DNA of 15,628 nt from Chloroflexota bacterium (GTDB lineage: Bacteria > Chloroflexota > Limnocylindria > QHBO01), in NCBI GenBank assembly GCA_005879815.1, contig VBKA01000016.1:585-16212 (forward strand). The letters run 5' to 3'. Made by a program: the position numbers and the translations under genes. Of this stretch, positions 7,438 to 15,628 are shown in pieces (the first letter of the stretch is position 1; every line of letters starts with the position of its first letter). The notes below the pieces were generated by a model that saw only the letters and a program-made list of their open reading frames with translations, searched no databases and had not been told where the DNA came from.

Positions 7438-9366
7438 TCACCAGGCGATCAATCGGGCCTGCTCGGCTCGACGCAGTGCCTGGTCATTGGGGTCGGCGTG
7501 CACGCCGGTCACCGCCTGGGCGGTGATGCTGTTGGCGTCGTAGGCGGTGATCTCGAAGACGGCAAAGCCGATGATGTCCACGTAGCTGCCGCTGCTCGCG
7601 CTGGTGGCGACCGTGAACGTGATCGGCTGGAGATGGGTCACCGGCTGTGCGTCGCCATTCGTGCCAGTCGCCCGCAGGTCGAAGCGGTAGCAGCCAGCCG
7701 CCAGTCCCGTGGTGTTGATGCTGAGCGTCGAGAGAGCGCCGTTGCCGCTCGCCGTCGGTGTGACGGAGGTCGGACTGAGCGTGATCTGTCCGGCGCCGAT
7801 GGCCGCGGCGTTGAGCGAACAGTCGGTGAAGGAAGCCGCGTCGTAGGTGAGGCCGACCGCCGATCCGGTGGCGCCCCACTTCGTCGCGTTGGCAGTCGTC
7901 GTCGAGACGTAGATGGGGACGCTGATGGTGCCGCCCAGGGTCGCGGTCGCACCGCTCACCGTGGAGTTGCCGAGGCTGAAGTCCCGGGCGGCGCCTCCCA
8001 CCGCCACGGGCACCGGGTAGCGGCGGGTCTGGAAGTAGGGATTCCCGGACTGGCCCTCGAGCCAGACGGTGTAGATCCCCGCAGGCACTGCCGTCGTCCG
8101 GATCGAGTTCATGGCCACTGTGGTGCCGTTCTTGGCGGGGATGAAGTTGTTCTGCGACCAGGTCGGCATGTTCATGTTGCCGGCCAACGGGACACCGGTG
8201 GATGGCGGCTCGTCGATGATGTCGTACGCCGGATTCGCGGTGTTGTGGTCACCCCGGAGGAACAGCTCGACGGTGCTGTTGAAGGCGTCGTTACGAGCGA
8301 CGGAGAAGTTCGGCCCGGTAACCGGCGTGATCGTCGTGGAGGGGAGGGTGATCGCGGTGGGCGGGCTAATGGAGAAGTCGGGGATCTGCATTACGGTGCC
8401 GTTGTAGACGGCGAGCAGGATCCGGTCACCAACGCCATAGACCTGGCTGAAGTTGCCCAGAACCATGGCCGTGTCGTTCCCGGAGAGCGTCGCAACCTGG
8501 TCATTTGGATCGGCCGGCGAGGTGACCGGCGGGAACATGGGCCCGATGTACCCGTCGATCAGGTACGCGCCCTCCATGTCCTTGAGCGTGTTGGTCGACG
8601 TTCCCGCGGTGACTCGGTTGTAGTAGATGCGCGAGGTGGTCGACTGGAAGTTGCGGACGTCGAGCGCCACGAAGCCACGGAACGAGTTGTCATTGGCGGC
8701 CTTCGAGTTGGGGCCGTACAGGTCCATGGCCGGACCTGGCTCGGCCTCGCTGGCGGGTGTCCGAACGTCGTAGCCGGTGATCGTGCCGGTGTCCACCTGC
8801 CCGTCGGCGCTCGTCGCGTCGGTGGCCAGCGTGTCGACGAAGCCGTTTCCGGGACCCGGCGCGTTCAGGTAGCGGCGGGCGACGAGCGGCAGCGCCGGGC
8901 CGCCCTGCAGTTGGCAGCGCGCTCGCGCTCCGGTATCCATGGAGGCGATGCCGATTGCGCGGGCGACCGTCGTCGTGACGGTCGAGCTGATCGCAACGCG
9001 TACGCTGGTTCCGTTGATCAGGATGCCGCTGTTCAGGTAGGAGGGGTCGCCGGCGTGGCCGCTTTCGTAGACGGGGGACCCATCGGCCGCGATCGTCGCG
9101 TTCGCCCCGGCAGGAGAGCTCGCCAGGTTGGCCAGGGCGGTCTCGCGCGCGTCCGCGGCGGCCGCGGAATCGGAGTCCCCGGCGATGAGCGAACGGCAGG
9201 CGGCCAGCGCGCCGGCGTCGGCGGCCGTCTGCACGTGCCGTCGCTCGGCGACCTGCCGTCCGACGTCGATGGCCAATCCCGAGAAGGCCAGCAGGACGGT
9301 GAGCAGCAATGCCACCATGACCAGGACCTGGCCTCGTGCATCGCGCATCTCGCTGCGCGCGTGCAT
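7438..9366 (-). CDS. TadG-like Flp pilus assembly / minor pilin-like surface protein
   Basis: A 642-residue protein with the N-terminal Tad signature (residues about 10-60): RGQVLVMVALLLTVLLAFSG, LAIDVGRQVAERRHVQTAAD, AGALAACRSL. It has a single N-terminal membrane helix, and the rest is predicted outside the cytoplasmic membrane. The large body is Thr/Ser/Asn-rich, with a probable Ig-like beta-sandwich near the C-terminus (about 500-590, Cys pair around DCSLNAAAIGAG and GLAAGCYRF). It ends with a conserved-looking tail VDIIGFAVFEITAYD...ARLIAW. ATG 9366 is chosen because it overlaps the TadE stop (TGATG) and the Tad motif follows immediately. The open frame extends further upstream only through tadE. 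No prepilin Glu+5 is seen (Met at that place). Known family members are implicated in pilus assembly or the pilus tip. The exact role is inferred. Confidence 0.82.
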   Translation of the reverse strand: MHARSEMRDARGQVLVMVALLLTVLLAFSGLAIDVGRQVAERRHVQTAADAGALAACRSLIAGDSDSAAAADARETALANLASSPAGANATIAADGSPVYESGHAGDPSYLNSGILINGTSVRVAISSTVTTTVARAIGIASMDTGARARCQLQGGPALPLVARRYLNAPGPGNGFVDTLATDATSADGQVDTGTITGYDVRTPASEAEPGPAMDLYGPNSKAANDNSFRGFVALDVRNFQSTTSRIYYNRVTAGTSTNTLKDMEGAYLIDGYIGPMFPPVTSPADPNDQVATLSGNDTAMVLGNFSQVYGVGDRILLAVYNGTVMQIPDFSISPPTAITLPSTTITPVTGPNFSVARNDAFNSTVELFLRGDHNTANPAYDIIDEPPSTGVPLAGNMNMPTWSQNNFIPAKNGTTVAMNSIRTTAVPAGIYTVWLEGQSGNPYFQTRRYPVPVAVGGAARDFSLGNSTVSGATATLGGTISVPIYVSTTTANATKWGATGSAVGLTYDAASFTDCSLNAAAIGAGQITLSPTSVTPTASGNGALSTLSINTTGLAAGCYRFDLRATGTNGDAQPVTHLQPITFTVATSASSGSYVDIIGFAVFEITAYDANSITAQAVTGVHADPNDQALRRAEQARLIAW

Positions 9367-10001
9367 CAGTTCACCACCATGGTGGCCGTGATCTTCTGGA
9401 CGAAGCGCCCGTTCGTGTCGCGGGACAGCAGCTGGCCGATGAGCGGGACGATGATGTCCGATCGGTAGGTGACGCTGACCTGCATGAGGCACCCCTCACG
9501 GGTGTCGGGCGCGCAGGTCGTCGTTGGGTCGACGGTGTTGGGGCAGGGCGAGGTCGAGGTGGGCATGCTGGCGCAGTAGGCGACCGTCAGGTCGCCGTTG
9601 ACCTGTGTCTCGCCGGTGTTCGTGGTGCATGCGCCGCTGGTGGTCGTGACGCTGAAGTACGGCGATGCGTTGGTGAGCAGGCCAAAGGCCTGGGTCGCCG
9701 CGGTCATCGCCGCCGCGCAGCGCTGCCCATCGTTCCAGGCCTTGGTGTGGTTGCGGTCGTAGAGGTAGATCGTGCCCGCGCGGGCGCCCTCGCGGGCGGC
9801 GTTGGTGAGGGACACGTTTGCCCCGAAGAGGAGCCCGAACTGGACGATCGCGACCACGATCAACAGCAGTGGCAGGAGGACCGCGACGAACTCCACCAGG
9901 GCCTGTCCGCGCCCATGGTCCCGACGGGCGGCAAGACGCGCGCGCGGGACGGCCGGGCCGGCCGCGCCGAGCCGACTGCGGATCTGCCCTCGCATGGTCA
10001 T
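9366..10001 (-). CDS. TadE-like pseudopilin of a Flp/Tad pilus system
   Basis: A 211-residue protein with a long basic leader (residues 1-32), then the prepilin-peptidase motif G32/QALVEF with Glu at +5, and a hydrophobic helix VAVLLPLLLIVVAIVQFGLLFG. The typical TadE sequence SLTNAAREGARAGT follows. The outer part has several cysteines (TTTSGACTT, AYCASMP, SPCPN, TTCAP, EGCLMQVSVTY), so disulfides are plausible. It ends FVQKITATMVVN. ATG 10001 (next Met 9995) is chosen from the candidate promoter just upstream and the lack of family-like sequence before it. The leader has no strong SD. It is the first gene of the minus-strand pilus unit and overlaps tadG by one base (TGATG). Confidence 0.87.
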   Translation of the reverse strand: MTMRGQIRSRLGAAGPAVPRARLAARRDHGRGQALVEFVAVLLPLLLIVVAIVQFGLLFGANVSLTNAAREGARAGTIYLYDRNHTKAWNDGQRCAAAMTAATQAFGLLTNASPYFSVTTTSGACTTNTGETQVNGDLTVAYCASMPTSTSPCPNTVDPTTTCAPDTREGCLMQVSVTYRSDIIVPLIGQLLSRDTNGRFVQKITATMVVN

Positions 10002-10011
10002 CGGTCCCGGC

Positions 10012-10039
10012 AGCGTAGGTTTGGCGAGTGCCTTCTCAA
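10012..10039 (-). promoter_or_regulatory. Candidate promoter of the tadE-tadG-cpaB operon
   Basis: The minus strand carries TTGAGA (10039-10034) and TACGCT (10017-10012) separated by 16 nt. The -10 lies 10 nt before the tadE ATG at 10001, giving a leader of only a few bases. This is the only place in the window where both hexamers are reasonable. It lies in the 120-nt region shared with the divergent uvrB. Confidence 0.45.
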
Positions 10040-10082
10040 ATAGGCCCCTTGGGACTGCGAAGTCGGTACCGATGGTGTCGGC

Positions 10083-10088
10083 TAGAAT
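10083..10088 (+). promoter_or_regulatory. Candidate -10 of uvrB
   Basis: TAGAAT is 33 nt upstream of the uvrB ATG. Transcription would give a leader of about 26 nt containing CGGAG (10109-10113) at 8 nt spacing, so uvrB looks SD-led, unlike polA or uvrA. I see no -35 and no GAAC-N4-GTTC operator in this intergenic region. Confidence 0.42.
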
Positions 10089-10121
10089 CGGGTTTGCCCC
10101 CCGAGCTCCGGAGCCTCCTTC

Positions 10122-12278
<2,157 letters not shown>

Positions 12279-12300
12279 TGGAGGTCGTGGAGCCCCGCTG

Positions 12301-12921
12301 ATGGCCGGCACGATGCCGCACGCCATCTTCGTGGAGACGGGGCTGGACGGGGGAGCGACGGTCGCCGCCTATGCCGCTGAGCTGCCCGGTTGCGCGGCCT
12401 TCGCGGATGGCGACAGCGAGGCGGTGGCGGCCATCCCGCGCCGGGTCCTCCACTTCTCCGAATGGCTGCGTCGCAACGACGAGGCGGCCCCGGCCTTCGT
12501 TGGCGACAACTGGTACGAGGTCGAGCGAGCTGCCTGCGACGGGACGCCGCTCGGGCGAGCCGCCTTCTCATTGGACGAGCTGCCGCCGTCCGAGGAAGAG
12601 TGGCAGCGGTGGCTCCGATGGCTCGAGCTTGCGCGCGAGGAACTGGCCGAGGCGATCGACCGGGCAGGCCTCGAGCGGCTCTCCGGGGATCCGGGCATGA
12701 AGGCGATCGCCGAACAGGACGAAGCACTCGCCCGCGTGTTAGGCGGCCAGGCGAGCGCAGCAGTCACTGAGCCGATCGACCGCCTCTATGCAGCGCGCGA
12801 TGCCCTGCTCGAGGCACTCGAGTCGGGAGGAGCGTCGGCCGACGGCGCGCGCCGAGCACTGCGGCTGGCGATTGCCGATGACCTGCGCCTGGCCGATCGA
12901 CTGCGAGGAGACCAGGGCTGA
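12301..12921 (+). CDS. Hypothetical protein with HicB-like N-terminal domain
   Basis: A 206-residue protein of unknown function. Residues about 6-60 resemble the HicB-like fold: an alternating strand, then AYAAELPGCAAFADGDSEAVAAIPRRV and a helix HFSEWLRRNDE. A central YEVERAACDG strand is followed by FSLDELPPSEEEWQRWLRWLELAREELAEAIDRAG, which resembles the opening helices of DinB-type four-helix proteins. The rest is helical, ending ARRALRLAIADDLRLADRLRG. The metal-binding His of DinB enzymes are not apparent. No HicA-like toxin gene is adjacent, so a toxin-antitoxin role is not supported. The start ATG 12301 has GGAG (12289-12292) at 8 nt spacing and follows uvrB by 22 nt, suggesting co-transcription with uvrB. 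Confidence 0.72.
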   Translation: MAGTMPHAIFVETGLDGGATVAAYAAELPGCAAFADGDSEAVAAIPRRVLHFSEWLRRNDEAAPAFVGDNWYEVERAACDGTPLGRAAFSLDELPPSEEEWQRWLRWLELAREELAEAIDRAGLERLSGDPGMKAIAEQDEALARVLGGQASAAVTEPIDRLYAARDALLEALESGGASADGARRALRLAIADDLRLADRLRGDQG

Positions 12922-12942
12922 CCGCCAGCCCATACAGGGTTC

Positions 12943-12960
12943 GCCACGGCGGACCGTGGC
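12943..12960 (+). terminator. Short perfect hairpin, possible weak terminator
   Basis: GCCACGG and CCGTGGC form a 7-bp perfect stem around a CGGA loop, 21 nt after the stop of the HicB-like gene. No U-tract follows, so intrinsic termination would be weak at best. The remaining bases to 13019 show nothing else except an open frame leading into the UDG gene. Confidence 0.25.
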
Positions 12961-13019
12961 CACTACCGACGCCGCGACGCGCGCCGGCCGGGACGGAGCT
13001 CCGCCGCCTGCAGGACTCG

Positions 13020-13571
13020 ATGCCCCGCTGCGAGGGTGGAAGACCGCCAGTCTTGTCCGGAGACGGGTCCGAACGCGCGATGCTCATCGGCCAGGCGCCC
13101 GGCCGGCGCGAGATCGAGACTGGTCTGCCCTTCGCGCATGACGCGGGCAGGCGTCTCGTCGGGTGGCTGGCGATGGCTGGGATCAGCGTCGAGGATTTCC
13201 GCGATCGCTGGTACGTGACCTCCGTCGCGAAGTGCTACCCGGGCCGCCGACCTGGTGCCTCGGTGGACGCGCCTCCATCGCGCGCCGAGATCCAGCGCTG
13301 GTCGCCCTATCTCGACGAGGAGGTCCGCCTCGTGGCGCCACGAATCGTGGTGCTGGTTGGTGCGCTGGCGCATCGGTACGCGTTTGGCTCCAAAGCGCGA
13401 GCAGACGGGTTGGTTGGCCGCGCACTCACGTGGGCGGGTGCGCAGGCGTTGGTCCTGGCGCTGCCGCATCCCTCCGGAGCCTCGACGTGGCTGGTGGACC
13501 CCGCGCACGTGCCGCTCTGGGCACGCTCGCTGGAGCTGCTCGCTGACGCCTGGAGGGAGGCGGCGTCTTGA
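13020..13571 (+). CDS. Uracil-DNA glycosylase superfamily protein
   Basis: A 183-residue UDG-fold protein, probably removing uracil or a related deaminated base. Motif 1 is GQAPGRREIETGLPF (24-38), followed by AGRRLVGWLAMAGI as in family 4-like enzymes, then TSVAKCYPG (C72), PPSRAEIQRWSPYL, a strand IVVLVGALA, and the C-terminal motif LPHPSGASTWL with H150. Family 4 enzymes use four cysteines for a 4Fe-4S cluster. Here only C4 and C72 are visible, and the expected Cys before PYL is replaced (W94/S95), so a standard cluster is unlikely. ATG 13020 is the only canonical start seen close by, but the in-frame codons upstream (TELRRLQDS) also look family-like, so the N-terminus may extend from an unusual start or be shortened. 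The stop overlaps the next gene's TTG (TTGA). Confidence 0.82.
   Translation: MPRCEGGRPPVLSGDGSERAMLIGQAPGRREIETGLPFAHDAGRRLVGWLAMAGISVEDFRDRWYVTSVAKCYPGRRPGASVDAPPSRAEIQRWSPYLDEEVRLVAPRIVVLVGALAHRYAFGSKARADGLVGRALTWAGAQALVLALPHPSGASTWLVDPAHVPLWARSLELLADAWREAAS
13552..13560 (+). promoter_or_regulatory. Strong Shine-Dalgarno supporting a TTG start
   Basis: GGAGGGAGG lies 7 nt before TTG 13568, inside the end of the UDG gene. It is the best ribosome binding site in the window and explains initiation at a TTG that overlaps the UDG stop codon. Confidence 0.7.
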
Positions 13572-14167
13572 GCGAGGGTGTCGGTCCTCGACCAGGCGGC
13601 GGCTATCCCGTTGCCGAGCCGCCCACCTATCCCGGACCGACCCGTGAGCGCTGGATCTGGACCGGGATCGTGGTGGGAATCGGGCTCTTGATCTTCGGCC
13701 TGCTTGTCTTCGGCTTCGCAGGCGCCAACCGGGCACCCCAGCCGATCACGGTGAGCGACATCCTCGCCCCCGGCAATTCGCCCGCGACCCGTTTCGGGTC
13801 CAGGCAGCTGGAGGTCGTGGGCTGGTACGTGGAGCTGCCAGTTCCGTGCTCAAGCACGCCGCCCTCCATCCAGGGTGCCGGATCGGCGTGGCTGGCACTG
13901 GACTGTCCCCTTCGCGTCCTCGTGCCCAATCAGCCGCAGGGCGCCTTGAGCAAGGCCGATCTCCTGCGAGCCGGGTTGCGGCTGGCCGCGCCCAACGGAG
14001 AGCCGTTTCCGCCTGCGTCGGCACCCGGAACGGGCACGGCCGGGTTGGAGCAGCTCGTCTTCTCCGGCCATTTCGACGATGCCGATGCCGCGGCATGCCC
14101 GGCCAACCTCATCGAGCGATGCCGGAACACGCTGGTGGTTTCGAGCTACACCGGCCTCATTCGATAG
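13568..14167 (+). CDS. Hypothetical single-pass membrane protein
   Basis: A 199-residue protein I do not recognise. A Pro/Gly-rich cytoplasmic N-terminus (1-28, with PTYPGPTRERW) leads to one TM helix at about 29-51 (WIWTGIVVGIGLLIFGLLVFGF). A soluble domain of about 145 residues follows, predicted outside. That domain has four cysteines (VPCSS, LDCPL, ACPAN, ERCRN), which may form two disulfides. It contains LEVVGWYVELPV and ends NTLVVSSYTGLIR. The TTG start is supported by a strong SD and a 4-nt TTGA overlap with the UDG gene, so it is probably translationally coupled to it. It sits 43 nt before uvrA. Nothing in the sequence links it directly to repair. Confidence 0.78.
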   Translation: MSEGVGPRPGGGYPVAEPPTYPGPTRERWIWTGIVVGIGLLIFGLLVFGFAGANRAPQPITVSDILAPGNSPATRFGSRQLEVVGWYVELPVPCSSTPPSIQGAGSAWLALDCPLRVLVPNQPQGALSKADLLRAGLRLAAPNGEPFPPASAPGTGTAGLEQLVFSGHFDDADAAACPANLIERCRNTLVVSSYTGLIR

Positions 14168-14173
14168 CAAACA

Positions 14174-14185
14174 GAACAGGCGTTC
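14174..14185 (+). promoter_or_regulatory. LexA/SOS box upstream of uvrA
   Basis: GAACAGGCGTTC is a perfect GAAC-N4-GTTC palindrome whose centre (AGGC) also fits the RNRY part of the Gram-positive LexA consensus CGAACRNRYGTTYG. Only the outermost C and G differ. It starts 7 nt after the preceding stop codon and lies 26 nt before the uvrA ATG, over the expected -35 position of the candidate uvrA promoter, a classic repressor placement. Similar sites drive SOS control of uvr genes in Bacillus and Actinomycetota. LexA itself is not in the window. Confidence 0.78.
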
Positions 14186-14197
14186 ATATCGGTCTGA

Positions 14198-14203
14198 TAC
14201 GAT
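14198..14203 (+). promoter_or_regulatory. Candidate extended -10 of uvrA, leaderless configuration
   Basis: TACGAT preceded by TGA forms a TGn-type extended -10. Exactly 7 nt separate it from the ATG at 14211, placing the transcription start at the start codon. No SD is present in that gap. The LexA-type palindrome overlaps the -35 position. Confidence 0.5.
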
Positions 14204-14210
14204 AGCTTCG

Positions 14211-15628
14211 ATGCCCTCCGACAAGATCACCGTGCGCGGTGCGCGCGAGCACAACCTGAAAAACATCCATGTCGAGATGCCGCGCGACCGGCTGATCGTG
14301 ATCACCGGGCTCTCGGGCTCGGGGAAGTCGAGCCTGGCCTTCGATACGATCTATGCCGAGGGGCAGCGCCGCTACGTCGAGTCGCTGAGCGCCTACGCAC
14401 GCCAGTTCCTGGGACAGATGGAGAAGCCGGACGTCGACCAGATCGACGGCCTGAGCCCCGCGATCAGCATCGACCAGAAGGGCGCGTCCCGGAACCCAAG
14501 GTCCACCGTCGGCACCGTGACCGAGATCTACGACCATCTCCGGTTGCTCTTCGCCCGAATCGGCCGCATGCACTGTCCCATCTGCGGGCGGGAGATCGCA
14601 CGCCAGACGGTCGAGCAGATGGTGGACCAGCTCTACGACCTGCCGGAGGGGACGCGCCTCATGATCATGGCGCCGCTCATCCGGGACCGGAAGGGCGAGC
14701 ACGAGAAGGTGCTGGCGGGCGCGCGGCAGGCCGGGTTCGTGCGCGTGCGCGTGGACGGCGAGCTGCGCGACCTCGACGAGGAGATCAGCCTCGAGAAGAA
14801 GTTCAAGCACAGCATCGACGTGGTCGTCGACCGGCTGGTCATCCGCCACGGGTCAGCCGACGAGACCGATGGACTCCGCCCCGATGCCTCCCGGATGGCC
14901 GACTCGATGGAAACCGCCCTGCGGCTGGCGGACGGAACGCTGCTCGTCCACCTGACCGACGAGGGACCCAAGGGGACCGATCGGCTCTTCAGCGAGCGCT
15001 ACGCCTGCCCCGAGCACGGCGGAAGCTTCGAGGAACCGGCGCCCCGAAACTTCAGCTTCAACTCGCCGCACGGCGCCTGCCCGGACTGCACGGGGCTCGG
15101 CAGCCGCCTCGAGATCGACCCGGACCTGGTGCTGCCCAACAAGGACCTTTCGATCCGCGAGGGAGCGGTGCTGCCGTGGCGCCGGATGGCGGTGACCGAC
15201 TCATGGTTCAGCAAGATCATCGAGTCCGTCGCGCAGCACTACGGGTTCAGCACCGACGTCCCGGTGCGCGACCTCTCTGACGCGGCGCGTCAGATCCTGC
15301 TGTACGGCAACAAGGGCGAGCGAGTCACGGTTCTGTACCGAACGCGCCAGGGCGCCACCCATCAGTTCAACACGACGTTCGAGGGCGTGGTGCCCAACCT
15401 CGAGCGGCGCTATCGCGAGACCGGCTCAGAGATGATCAAGACCGAGATCGAGCGGTATATGACCACCCGACCCTGCCCGACCTGCCATGGCATGCGCCTG
15501 AAGCCAGAGGTTCTGGCCATCACGGTCGGGGACCGCAACGTCATCGAGACGACTCAGCTGTCGGTGACGGAGGCATTGCGCTGGTACGAGCGCCTGCCGA
15601 ATCGGCTGACCGATCGAGAGAACCAGAT
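14211..15628 (+). CDS. uvrA: Excinuclease ABC subunit UvrA, N-terminal part, cut by the window edge
   Basis: Damage sensor of nucleotide excision repair, a dimeric twin-ATPase that loads UvrB. The frame is open for 472 codons to the end of the window, about half of a typical UvrA (about 940-960 residues). It shows KITVRGAREHNLKNI, the first Walker A GLSGSGKSS (33-41), IYAEGQRRYVESLSAYARQF, GLSPAISIDQK and STVGTVTEIYDHLRLLFARIG. It also has CPICG (C122, C125), a zinc site with C266/H269 (CPEHGG) and C290/C293 (CPDCTGLG), and CPTCHGMRLKPE (C422, C425). The UvrB-binding and signature regions are typical. The second ATPase half lies beyond the edge. ATG 14211 is chosen by homology and by the -10 spacing. 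Likely LexA-regulated. Confidence 0.97.
   Translation, partial: MPSDKITVRGAREHNLKNIHVEMPRDRLIVITGLSGSGKSSLAFDTIYAEGQRRYVESLSAYARQFLGQMEKPDVDQIDGLSPAISIDQKGASRNPRSTVGTVTEIYDHLRLLFARIGRMHCPICGREIARQTVEQMVDQLYDLPEGTRLMIMAPLIRDRKGEHEKVLAGARQAGFVRVRVDGELRDLDEEISLEKKFKHSIDVVVDRLVIRHGSADETDGLRPDASRMADSMETALRLADGTLLVHLTDEGPKGTDRLFSERYACPEHGGSFEEPAPRNFSFNSPHGACPDCTGLGSRLEIDPDLVLPNKDLSIREGAVLPWRRMAVTDSWFSKIIESVAQHYGFSTDVPVRDLSDAARQILLYGNKGERVTVLYRTRQGATHQFNTTFEGVVPNLERRYRETGSEMIKTEIERYMTTRPCPTCHGMRLKPEVLAITVGDRNVIETTQLSVTEALRWYERLPNRLTDRENQ

Noticed and set aside
7369..9468. 699-codon plus-strand open frame
   Set aside because: It is the complement of the TadG-like gene. The composition is dominated by Gly/Arg/Asp/Val with no domain, while the opposite strand has a clear Tad motif.
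12301..12921. Type II toxin-antitoxin locus (HicAB)
   Set aside because: The HicB-like protein has no neighbouring HicA-like small ORF on either strand.
13068..13082. GAAC-like half site resembling an SOS box inside the UDG gene
   Set aside because: The second half reads GATG instead of GTTC, and it lies within coding sequence.

Overview
The window is an ordinary chromosomal segment of a high-GC bacterium, dense in genes and with almost no intergenic space. Several traits fit best with a high-GC Chloroflexota lineage of the Limnocylindria/Ellin6529 type, with Actinomycetota as the second choice: very GC-rich codon use, Tad-type pilus genes with an E+5 prepilin motif, a GAAC-N4-GTTC LexA-type operator, and a Pol I with a ruined proofreading domain. 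The lineage is inferred from gene content only.

Layout: a tRNA-Leu(CAA) lies on the minus strand at the left edge (1-86). Divergent from it are an ECF sigma factor (114-725) and its zinc-finger, membrane-anchored anti-sigma factor (722-1419, apparently frameshifted). A small J-domain protein with a C-terminal membrane anchor runs back toward them (1416-1925, minus) and meets the anti-sigma gene tail to tail. Divergent from the J-domain gene begins polA (2013-4912, frameshifted close to its 3' end), followed by mutM/fpg (4940-5911) and coaE (5908-6480), which overlap by 4 nt. A three-gene Tad/Flp pilus operon lies on the minus strand (10001 down to 6530: TadE-like, TadG-like, CpaB-like). Then on the plus strand come uvrB (10122-12278), a HicB-like hypothetical gene (12301-12921), a uracil-DNA glycosylase superfamily gene (13020-13571), a one-TM hypothetical gene (13568-14167) and the 5' part of uvrA (14211 to the window edge).

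Functionally this is mostly a DNA-excision-repair neighbourhood: Pol I, Fpg, UvrB, a UDG-fold protein and UvrA within about 13.5 kb, so lesion recognition, incision and resynthesis are all represented. A surface-appendage operon sits in the middle on the opposite strand. The best regulatory signal is a perfect GAAC-AGGC-GTTC palindrome (14174-14185) just upstream of uvrA, over the expected -35 region, which predicts LexA/SOS control. Several genes have a TAnnnT-type -10 only 7-10 nt from the start codon and no Shine-Dalgarno, suggesting leaderless or near-leaderless mRNAs alongside SD-led ones.

I found no CRISPR array, insertion sequence, prophage or clearly novel multi-gene system. The items most worth a second look are the SOS box, the leaderless-promoter pattern, the two apparent frameshifts, and the atypical Pol I and UDG proteins. 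No gene-free stretch reaches 300 bases; the longest gaps are about 120 nt (10002-10121) and 98 nt (12922-13019).
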